A stretch of DNA of 64,000 nucleotides, taken from Peptoclostridium sp965368085. Its GTDB lineage: Bacteria > Bacillota > Clostridia > Peptostreptococcales > Peptostreptococcaceae. How positions within the stretch are numbered: position 1 is the first letter of the stretch; the number at the start of each line of letters is the position of its first letter. Where the stretch lies: assembly GCA_965368085.1 (NCBI GenBank), contig CBDULP010000001.1, positions 124,001 to 188,000 of the forward strand. The letters are read 5' to 3'. Of the stretch, positions 1 to 7,443 are shown one piece after another. The notes below the pieces were generated by a model. The model was not told the DNA's origin. It did no database searches and saw only the letters and a list, made by a program, of their open reading frames with translations. A program made the translations under genes and the position numbers.

Positions 1-72
1 AAAACGGCTCCAAATCCGGTCCTAAGCACTTTAAACTTTTTCAGGAATGAATATGAAAATGCCGTTAAATAA
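1..72 (+). CDS. C-terminus of a NuoF/HydB-type flavoprotein (5' part outside window)
   Basis: Only the last 23 codons are present, read in frame from base 1 to the TAA at 70-72. The peptide contains APNPVLSTL followed by an FFRNEYE-like stretch, which resembles the end of NuoF, HydB and related NAD(P)H-binding FMN/4Fe-4S subunits, as I remember the family. In HydB an extra ferredoxin-like tail usually follows this stretch. Here the protein stops, so it is more like NuoF or a diaphorase subunit. The gene runs straight into the MetV-like gene 21 bases downstream, so the two are probably cotranscribed. The family call rests on a short peptide. Confidence 0.6.
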   Translation, partial: KTAPNPVLSTLNFFRNEYENAVK

Positions 73-93
73 AATCATAAAGAGGTGATATCT

Positions 94-585
94 TTGATTT
101 TTACCAATTCACTGCCTTACGATGATATTGTCAGGCAAATAGACAAGGAAAATGACGTTATAACAATAGTAGGCTGTAACACCTGCATACGTGTTTCAGG
201 AGCTGGAGGCCCTGAAAAAATGAAAGAAATGGCATCAAAACTTAAAATCGACGGCTACAGTGTAAAAGACAGCTATATGCTTCCCATAGCCTGCATGGAG
301 CCGTATTTGTTCACAGTAAAACTTAATGCTGAAGTCAACACAATAGTTGCGCTTTGTTGTACAGCAGGATTTTCAAACATAAAAAGAAATTATCCGGAAA
401 TCAAGGTAATAGAGACCGTTGATAACGTGGGCCTTATTGTGGCGGACGCCAACAAAGGTGTTGTAAAAGTTGCAATGCCCTATGAAAAGCACTCTGACAA
501 ACTTGGCGAAGAGTATTTTATAGGATCTGACGGAAAATCTCAGCCCGCAAAACAGCAAATACCTATGAAACTGGGGGTGGAGTAA
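94..585 (+). CDS. MetV-like protein (methylene-THF reductase C-terminal domain family)
   Basis: The product is a 163-residue soluble protein resembling MetV, the small partner of MetF in clostridial and acetogenic methylene-tetrahydrofolate reductases. A CNTC pair lies near residue 30, followed by a glycine-rich stretch, a single Cys in an IACMEP motif near residue 67, and a CC pair near residue 88. This is the spaced-cysteine layout of the MTHFR_C family. The TTG at 94 is chosen as start because AGAGGTGAT sits a few bases upstream; a GTG at 85 lies inside that ribosome-binding site. The gene follows a NuoF-like gene and abuts the next gene, whose N-terminus is a paralogue of it. It probably joins an electron-transfer complex around MetF or a similar enzyme. 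No MetF is visible in the window. Confidence 0.6.
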   Translation: MIFTNSLPYDDIVRQIDKENDVITIVGCNTCIRVSGAGGPEKMKEMASKLKIDGYSVKDSYMLPIACMEPYLFTVKLNAEVNTIVALCCTAGFSNIKRNYPEIKVIETVDNVGLIVADANKGVVKVAMPYEKHSDKLGEEYFIGSDGKSQPAKQQIPMKLGVE

Positions 586-1803
586 ATGATAATATCTCTT
601 AGAGACATAAGCTACAACGATCTCAAGGAAAAACTGTCTGATGACGATAAAATACTTCTTTGGAGCTGCGATACCTGCATAAAATTTTGTGGGATAGGCG
701 GATACGACAACATGACTCTTCTCGAAAACATGCTAACTGCAGACGGCTATAATATAATAGGAAAAAACCTCATAAGCATAGGCTGCATGTACTCACTTGC
801 CGAACAACACAAAAACAATCCAGAAAAAAAAGAACTATTTGACGAGGCCACCACAATAATATCACTTACCTGCGAAGACGGCTACGAAACTGTGGATTCA
901 GTTTTTGAGGGCAAAAAGGTAATAAGGATAACAAAGACTCTAGGGGTTGGAAACTTTTCAATGGACAGAGGACCCATACTTACAGCACCGTTTGAAAGCA
1001 CTGGTCTAGCTCCAAATTCAAACGGATATTCATTCCCTGAAATATCTGAAAAACTCAGTCTGTATCCCACTTTCTTCGACAGGAGCGAAGCATCCTCCGA
1101 TAAACCTGAAGCCTTCATAAACATAAATATAAATGGTAAAAGCGTAAAGGCGCGCAAAAATTCGACAATAATGCAAGCCTGTGAGGAAAACGGCTTCAAA
1201 CTTCCTCATCTTTGCAGCAAATCGAATCTGACTTCTGATGCAAACTGCAGGCTATGCCTTGTAAAGGTTGCAGGTGAAAAAGATCTAGTCCCTGCATGTG
1301 CATCATCAGTAAGCGATGGCATGGAGATAACATCATCTGATGACGAGCTTGAGCATGCGAGAAAAATAATAATTGAGCTCGCAATGGCATCGCGCGAACA
1401 TAACTGCCTTTCATGTTCAAAGGGAAATCCATGCATAGCCGGCTCGTGCGAACTGCAGTCACTTGTACGCGACTATAACATACATGAGTCGAGATTCGAT
1501 CAAAACAAAGAAAAACTTGCCGTTGACAACACTAGTCCCGTTCTTTCATATGATCCTAACAAATGCGTACTCTGTGGAAGATGTGTTCGTGCATGCAGCG
1601 AGATAGCAGGTCAGCATAATTTGGGATTTGCAAACAGAGGTACCGACACAATCGTAGTAGCAGGTGCAAACAAAGACCTTAACCAAAGTTCATGCGTGAC
1701 ATGTCTCGCATGCGTATTTGCCTGTCCTACAGGAGCTATAAGCGAAAAGATCATTCACTTTGAAGGCGACAACTGGGAAGATAGCCTGGTTATGCAGTCT
1801 TAA
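586..1803 (+). CDS. MetV-like domain fused to a NuoG/HydA-type iron-sulfur electron-relay module
   Basis: The product has 405 residues. Residues 1 to about 130 repeat the MetV-like fold of the preceding gene, with CDTC at 28-31, Cys67 and Cys96. From about residue 178 a plant-type 2Fe-2S domain follows, with Cys in HLC and CRLC and a further Cys in VPAC. Next comes a NuoG-type His/Cys cluster (H-x3-C-x2-C-x5-C), then two 4Fe-4S motifs, CVLCGRCVRAC and CVTCLACVFAC. No hydrogenase H-cluster domain or molybdopterin domain follows, so this is a wiring subunit and not a complete NuoG or HydA. The ATG directly follows the upstream stop codon and is preceded by GGGGGTGGAG. I infer that it carries electrons between the NuoF-like diaphorase and a one-carbon enzyme. 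Confidence 0.7.
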   Translation: MIISLRDISYNDLKEKLSDDDKILLWSCDTCIKFCGIGGYDNMTLLENMLTADGYNIIGKNLISIGCMYSLAEQHKNNPEKKELFDEATTIISLTCEDGYETVDSVFEGKKVIRITKTLGVGNFSMDRGPILTAPFESTGLAPNSNGYSFPEISEKLSLYPTFFDRSEASSDKPEAFINININGKSVKARKNSTIMQACEENGFKLPHLCSKSNLTSDANCRLCLVKVAGEKDLVPACASSVSDGMEITSSDDELEHARKIIIELAMASREHNCLSCSKGNPCIAGSCELQSLVRDYNIHESRFDQNKEKLAVDNTSPVLSYDPNKCVLCGRCVRACSEIAGQHNLGFANRGTDTIVVAGANKDLNQSSCVTCLACVFACPTGAISEKIIHFEGDNWEDSLVMQS

Positions 1804-1875
1804 TATTATATTTTTATAAAAGAGCATTCGCTTTAAACCTGATATCACAACACAATTCCCTGGCAAAAAAATATT

Positions 1876-1926
1876 GAGGCCTCGTATACTGCCGCTCCAT
1901 ATACGAGGCCCTCTTATCGTTTTTTA
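1876..1926. terminator. bidirectional intrinsic terminator
   Basis: A perfect 10-bp stem (1878-1887 with 1901-1910) has an A-run on its left side and TTATCGTTTTTT on its right. It sits between the convergent MetV-fusion gene and ppk, and can end transcription from both sides. Confidence 0.85.
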
Positions 1927-4023
1927 TCAATATTTGAGAATCGGTGTAAGGCCATTTTTCATGTCCTGCACCTGTGGAATTTCATTTTCATATATTGCTA
2001 TTTCATACAATTTCTCCTGGCTGTTGATAGCTTCTTTGCCCCTTCTGTCAATTTTCTTGTATGTCCCGTCGCTTTTCATCACCCTCGCCTTCAATGTATC
2101 GTCCAGTGACACACTCAGCATCTGCTTGACTTTCTGTCTGTTTTCAGGGCTTTCAATAGGAAATAAAAGCTCAACCCTTCTATTTAGATTCCTCGGCATC
2201 CAGTCTGCACTCGAAAGATATATCCTTTCGTCTCCATCATTGTAAAAATAAAATGCCCTTGTGTGCTCCAGGAATCTTCCGACTATGCTTATTACTCTTA
2301 TTTTTTCACTAAGCCCCTTGGCTCCAGGCCTTAGGCAGCATATTCCCCTGACTATCAGGTCTATCTGGACTCCCGCCTGCGACGCCTCATAGAGACCGTC
2401 TATTATCCTCTTGTCCACAAGCGAATTCATCTTTGCTATTATCCTGGCGTCTTTTCCCTCTTTGGCATTTTCAAGTTCTTGGTTTATAAGCTTCAAAAAC
2501 GCCCTATCCATTCCAGGCGCAACTTCCACCTTGTAAAAATCTGGATTTTGAGAACTGCCCGAAAGCATGTTGAAAAGAGTTGATGCATCCTCTCCAAAAT
2601 ACGGGTTGGACGTAAGCATTCCCATGTCGGTATAAAACCTGGCTGTTACATCGTTATAGTTTCCAGTACCCATGTGAACATACCTTTTTATCCCGTCTTC
2701 CTCCCGTCTTACAACTATTAGGAGTTTACAGTGCGTCTTAAGCCCCACAAGACCGTATATTACATGACAACCCGACTGCTCAAGTTTTTTCGCCCAGTTT
2801 ATGTTGTTTTCCTCATCGAATCTGGCCTTTATCTCAAGAAGAACCGTAACCTGCTTTCCATTCTCAGCCGCTCTTGCAAGTGCGTGTATTATAGGCGAAT
2901 TACCACTTACTCTGTATAAGGTCTGTTTTATGGCAAGCACATGGGGATCGTCCGCAGCCTTTTCTACAAGGTCCACAACAGGCTGGAATGATTCAAATGG
3001 ATGGCTCAGCAGCACATCCTTTTGAGATATGGCCTCGAATATGTCATTGTATTCAGTGAAAACCTTGAGATTTTGAGGCTTGAACGGAGAAAATTCCAGA
3101 TCGTCCCTGCCTGACTGACCCGAAAACTTCATCATGAACGTAAGATCTATTGGCCCGTTTATTTCAAAAATCCCTTCCTGCGGTATTTCCATCTCTTCCC
3201 CTAGCCTGTCCATAAGCGCAGGGCTCAATCCCTTTTCATACTCAAGCCTTACAACATGTCCCCATTTTCTCTTTTTAAGCGACTCTTCTATGGCTTCCAA
3301 AAGGTCCTCTGCACCTTCTTCGTCCACACTCAGGTCTCCATTTCTGGTTATCCTGTAACAGCCCATATGTATTATACTGTGTCCTTCAAAAAGATACTGC
3401 ATGTGGCTTTTTATAACTTCTTCAAGCATTATATATCTTTTGCACTCACCATCTGGAAGTTCTATACATCTCGGCAGAACCGAAGGAACCTGTACGGTTC
3501 CAAACATGCATCCTTTCTTATTATCTTCAAGGAGAACCGCCACATTGAGGCTCTTGTTCAAAAGAAGTGGAAACGGCCTGCTCTGATCTACAATCATTGG
3601 AGTTAGCACGGGGTATATGGTCTCTCTGTAATACCTTTCTATGAATATTCTTTCCTGCTGGCTTAAATCTTCATATTCCAAAAATTCTATGTTGTTTTTT
3701 TTGAGAGTCGGCACTATTGACCTCAAAAGACAATTTTGCTGGGCATGGAGAAGTTTCTTCACTTTTGCGCTTATCTTGCTTATTTGCTCCATAGGCGTAA
3801 ATCCGGCAATATCAAGTTTTGTAAATCCCGCATTGACCTGGTCCCAAAGCGATGCAACCCTTACCATGAAAAACTCGTCCAAGTTGGAACTTGTTATCGA
3901 AAGAAATTTTATCCTTTCCATAAGAGGGTTTTTTCTGTCCTGGGCTTCTTGAAGCACTCTCTTGTTAAATTCAAGCCAGCTCAGCTCCCTGTTTATATAT
4001 CTGCCGTAATTGTCATCTTTCAA
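1927..4023 (-). CDS. ppk: polyphosphate kinase
   Basis: This 698-residue protein is a full-length Ppk1, which reversibly polymerises the gamma phosphate of ATP into polyphosphate. The N-terminal region opens with the family signature YINRELSWLEFN and soon after has SNLDEFFMVRV. The GLKTHCKLL segment carries the histidine expected to be phosphorylated, and EHTRAFYF near the C-terminus holds the second conserved histidine. The start is a TTG preceded by GGGTGAT. The gene reads away from a Ppx/GppA-like gene 29 bases upstream on the same strand, so the two are probably one operon for polyphosphate turnover. Confidence 0.95.
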   Translation of the reverse strand: MKDDNYGRYINRELSWLEFNKRVLQEAQDRKNPLMERIKFLSITSSNLDEFFMVRVASLWDQVNAGFTKLDIAGFTPMEQISKISAKVKKLLHAQQNCLLRSIVPTLKKNNIEFLEYEDLSQQERIFIERYYRETIYPVLTPMIVDQSRPFPLLLNKSLNVAVLLEDNKKGCMFGTVQVPSVLPRCIELPDGECKRYIMLEEVIKSHMQYLFEGHSIIHMGCYRITRNGDLSVDEEGAEDLLEAIEESLKKRKWGHVVRLEYEKGLSPALMDRLGEEMEIPQEGIFEINGPIDLTFMMKFSGQSGRDDLEFSPFKPQNLKVFTEYNDIFEAISQKDVLLSHPFESFQPVVDLVEKAADDPHVLAIKQTLYRVSGNSPIIHALARAAENGKQVTVLLEIKARFDEENNINWAKKLEQSGCHVIYGLVGLKTHCKLLIVVRREEDGIKRYVHMGTGNYNDVTARFYTDMGMLTSNPYFGEDASTLFNMLSGSSQNPDFYKVEVAPGMDRAFLKLINQELENAKEGKDARIIAKMNSLVDKRIIDGLYEASQAGVQIDLIVRGICCLRPGAKGLSEKIRVISIVGRFLEHTRAFYFYNDGDERIYLSSADWMPRNLNRRVELLFPIESPENRQKVKQMLSVSLDDTLKARVMKSDGTYKKIDRRGKEAINSQEKLYEIAIYENEIPQVQDMKNGLTPILKY

Positions 4024-4052
4024 AAAATATCACCCTTTTGAATTTATTATTG

Positions 4053-5591
4053 TTATTTTGCTTTTATTATTATCCTGGTTCCCATTACCTCTTCAAAAAG
4101 TCTTGTCTTTTTTATGAATGTCCACTTTTCAAGAAAAGTGTCCTTTTTAGACTTTATTTTGAATATTATCTCTTCATCCCTGCCCGATACCCTTAGCTCT
4201 TCCACCTTCTGGGTGTGACTCTTATCAAGCGCATCTGCGAGTTTTAAAATAGCAGAAAGCTTTGCAACCACTATCTGATCTGCAAATCCAAGCCTTTGGA
4301 ATGTCTCGTGATACGGCTTTGGATCCTCTTCCCCATGGTATCTTGCTATGTTGGCTATTATCTCAACTTCCCTGTTTGAAAAACCTATTATGTTTTGAGC
4401 CTTTATTATATTGTATGAATTCATATTATGGTTTTCATACGACATTATCTTTCCTATATCATGAAGTATTGATGCGACCTGAAGATACTTCCTGTGGTTT
4501 TTTTTAAGCTTATGGAGTTTTTTTGTCTGGTCGAATATAGAAAGTGCCAGTCCCTCCACATACTCAGAATGCTGCTTTTCATAACTGTATTTTTCTCCTA
4601 TGTACCTGGTGGAGTTTATTATGTCCTCGTCGAGGCTCTTGTTGATGCCGTATTTATACGACCTGTCCATCGTTTCCACCAAAAGGCCGTGCCTTAACGA
4701 AACCCATGGAGCATCCATGAACTTGGCACTTGTCAAATCTAAAAGCTTCTTGAATATCATTACAGATGGCAAGAGCACTTCGGCCTCGCTATGGACTATG
4801 TCATATTTTTTCGAGATTTGAATGGCTGTCTTTGAGAATATCTCTGCGTAGAGCCTGTCTATCTCCGCCTTTTTGATTATTTCGTTTCTCTCCCCGACCT
4901 TTTTGGTGTCCGAAAGGCCAAGTATCGTGTTTACTCCGCTTCCAAGCGCTATGAATCCGTCTATTTCCATGGATTCTATATGCTTTTTGACAGGAATTAT
5001 CTTTGCCTCTATGAATTCCTCCATTATGCTCGGGAAGTGAAGCGTTATGTTTTCAATGTCGGAAAGTATCTCCTTGAGCCTTAACGACCCAAGCTTAAGA
5101 TAGTATGTTCCTTTGAGTTTTTTGTCAACAAAAGATGAAACCTCAAGCCCTCCCGAACCTATATTGACTACAAGCACTTTTTTTCTGCTGTCATTATGAT
5201 TTTTAGGCATATAGTATTTTATGGCCTTTGCCGTCAAGAACCTCTCCTCGGCGTTGTTTATCACTTCAACCTCAAAACCCGTCTTCATCCTTATCTGCTC
5301 AAGCACAAATGACCTGTTTTCAGCCTCCCTTATTCCGCTCGTGGCAACTGCACGGACTTTTTCCACCTTGTACTCCTGCATTTTCATAACGAATTTTTTG
5401 AGTATTTCGCAGGTTTCATGTATGACCTGCGGGCTTATCTTTCCATATGTAAAGGTGTCCTTCCCTATGTTCGTGCTCTGCCTGAGTTCCTCAAGTATAT
5501 GTATGCCACCCTCCCTGTTGATTTGAGCTATCACCATCCTTATCCTATTTGAACCTATGTCTATTGCTGCAGCCAATTTAATCTTTTGCAT
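4053..5591 (-). CDS. Ppx/GppA-family protein with HD domain, degenerate phosphate-binding motif
   Basis: The product has 512 residues when read from the ATG at 5591. That ATG has AAAGGAGAG eight bases upstream; an upstream in-frame TTG overlaps the ribosome-binding site. The ASKHA-type N-terminal half begins with AIDIGSN and has ATSGIREAEN, as in exopolyphosphatases. The second phosphate motif, normally DIGGGS, reads NIGSGG at residues 143-148, so the acidic residue is lost. The C-terminal half has an HD signature at about residues 377-378 (LHDIGK) and His341. It lies directly upstream of ppk. I read it as a Ppx homologue that may have lost phosphatase activity and may act through its HD domain or as a regulator. 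Confidence 0.8.
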   Translation of the reverse strand: MQKIKLAAAIDIGSNRIRMVIAQINREGGIHILEELRQSTNIGKDTFTYGKISPQVIHETCEILKKFVMKMQEYKVEKVRAVATSGIREAENRSFVLEQIRMKTGFEVEVINNAEERFLTAKAIKYYMPKNHNDSRKKVLVVNIGSGGLEVSSFVDKKLKGTYYLKLGSLRLKEILSDIENITLHFPSIMEEFIEAKIIPVKKHIESMEIDGFIALGSGVNTILGLSDTKKVGERNEIIKKAEIDRLYAEIFSKTAIQISKKYDIVHSEAEVLLPSVMIFKKLLDLTSAKFMDAPWVSLRHGLLVETMDRSYKYGINKSLDEDIINSTRYIGEKYSYEKQHSEYVEGLALSIFDQTKKLHKLKKNHRKYLQVASILHDIGKIMSYENHNMNSYNIIKAQNIIGFSNREVEIIANIARYHGEEDPKPYHETFQRLGFADQIVVAKLSAILKLADALDKSHTQKVEELRVSGRDEEIIFKIKSKKDTFLEKWTFIKKTRLFEEVMGTRIIIKAK

Positions 5592-5780
5592 TGTGGGAAC
5601 TCTCCTTTTCAAAACCTGCTACTGTGAATGATTTTATCGGTATATCTATATATCAATACCCCAAACGCCTTGTTTTTAACGGATTTTCGCATGAAATATC
5701 ATTTGAACAGGTTTAATATGACCTCTAAACTGGTAAATATATAATTATCTATAATTTAAATTAAGATTGGGGTAGATCGC

Positions 5781-7280
5781 ATGCATAGACTCGGAATAAT
5801 AGACATAGGTTCAAACTCTGTAAGGCTTGTAGTTGTAGATGTTGACAGCGAAGGCTATTTCAGCATAATAAATGAGTTCAAAGAAACAGTAAGACTTGGC
5901 GACACTGATGAAAACAATGTTTTAAAACCTGAAAGAGTTCAAAAAGCGCTATACACGCTTCAAATGTTCAAAACAATATGCGAAGCCGTAAAATCCGACA
6001 AGATAATAGGCGTTGCCACCGCCGCCGTAAGGAAGGCTCCAAACCAGCAGGAATTCATAGAAACAGTAATGAAAAACACAGGCATAAAAGTCAATGTCCT
6101 GGAAGGTTGGCAAGAGGCTAATTTTGCATATTACGGCGTGATTCACAGCATAAATGAAACGAAAGGACTAATAATGGACATAGGCGGCGGAAGTACTGAG
6201 CTTATCCATTTCGAAAACCAAATGGTCAAAAACAGCATAAGCCTCCCATTCGGTTCGATAGACCTTACAAAAAAATTCGATACAGCTTGGAGCATATCTG
6301 ATAAAAACGCAAATGACCTTAAGGAATTCCTTATTGAGCAGTTCGACAGTGTTCCTTGGCTCAAAAAGCTTAAAGACCTTCCTCTCATAGGAGTCGGAGG
6401 AACCATAAGGACAATAGGCAAAATAGATAAAAAGTTCAAGCAGTATCCATTAAGCCTTGCGCATAACTATAAAATCCACTCAAGAAGCGTTCAAAGCATA
6501 TACGAAATGGCAAAAGGAAAACCTGCCGAAAAAAGAGCCAAGATAAAGGGTCTTTCAAAGGACAGGGCTGACATATTCTTCGGTGCATGTTCAGCCGTGT
6601 GGCATCTTCTCGAATACTGCAAAATCAAACATATCATAGTAAGCGGAAGCGGTATAAGGGAAGGCCTGGTATACGACTTTATAGAAAAAAACCATGGCTC
6701 TATAAATAGCGTGCTCGATTTTTCAATAGAAAACATAATGTCAAGATTCAAGGTAGACAAACAGCACTCATATCATGTATACAAACTTTCCACTTCAATG
6801 TACGACCAGCTGAACGGCCTTTTGAAAATTCCCAAAAGCGCCGAAAAAGTACTTAAAACCGCTGCAATGCTTCACGACAGCGGAATAAACATAAGCTATT
6901 ATGGCCACAACAGCCATTCTTTCTACATGATTTTGAACTCTGGAATAAACGGGCTGACCCACAAGGAGATAATAATGAGTGCATTTGCAGCATCCCTGCA
7001 CAGGCATAAAAAGCTAAAGCTCAACTGGAAAGAATACGAACAAGTGCTTTCAAATGACGATGTGGATGCCATAATGAAAATAAGCCTTCTTTTAAGGCTT
7101 TCAGAAAGCTTTGATACATGCATGGATAATTTCATTGAGGATGTCACATGTGAATTCGACAGCGAAAAAGCCGTAATAACACTTATAGCTCCTAAAAAAC
7201 CAAACGTCGAGATAAACAGGGCTCTTTATGCAGCAGATGTATTTGAAAAGCTTACAAATAGAAAACTTGTAATACAGTAG
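5781..7280 (+). CDS. ppx: exopolyphosphatase / guanosine pentaphosphatase family protein
   Basis: The 499-residue product belongs to the Ppx/GppA phosphatases, which release phosphate from polyphosphate or convert pppGpp to ppGpp. It keeps the intact motifs: IDIGSNSVRL at the N-terminus, ATAAVRKAPN near residue 80, a glutamate in QEA at residue 112, and DIGGGSTE at 133-140. The C-terminal half carries the usual HD-like domain (MLHDSG). The ATG at 5781 is taken as start, with GGGG a short distance upstream. It is divergent from the degenerate paralogue and ppk, so the locus holds synthesis and breakdown of polyphosphate together. Choice between polyphosphate and pppGpp as substrate cannot be made from sequence. 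Confidence 0.9.
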   Translation: MHRLGIIDIGSNSVRLVVVDVDSEGYFSIINEFKETVRLGDTDENNVLKPERVQKALYTLQMFKTICEAVKSDKIIGVATAAVRKAPNQQEFIETVMKNTGIKVNVLEGWQEANFAYYGVIHSINETKGLIMDIGGGSTELIHFENQMVKNSISLPFGSIDLTKKFDTAWSISDKNANDLKEFLIEQFDSVPWLKKLKDLPLIGVGGTIRTIGKIDKKFKQYPLSLAHNYKIHSRSVQSIYEMAKGKPAEKRAKIKGLSKDRADIFFGACSAVWHLLEYCKIKHIIVSGSGIREGLVYDFIEKNHGSINSVLDFSIENIMSRFKVDKQHSYHVYKLSTSMYDQLNGLLKIPKSAEKVLKTAAMLHDSGINISYYGHNSHSFYMILNSGINGLTHKEIIMSAFAASLHRHKKLKLNWKEYEQVLSNDDVDAIMKISLLLRLSESFDTCMDNFIEDVTCEFDSEKAVITLIAPKKPNVEINRALYAADVFEKLTNRKLVIQ

Positions 7281-7293
7281 CATGCTGAAATTT

Positions 7294-7365
7294 TATATTG
7301 AAACACAAAAAGGCATATAAGCCGGTTAAATAACCTGCTCATATGCCTTTTTGTGTTTCAATATA
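7294..7365. terminator. long bidirectional hairpin terminator
   Basis: A perfect 25-bp inverted repeat (7294-7318 with 7341-7365) encloses a 22-base loop between the convergent ppx and tkt genes. The A-run and T-run are inside the stem. It probably ends transcription from both sides. Confidence 0.75.
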
Positions 7366-7443
7366 GATTCATAAGAGGCAGGTTCATACATCATCTGCCT
7401 GCTAAATCTACTGTATTTATAAGATACTACATAATTTCGGCTG

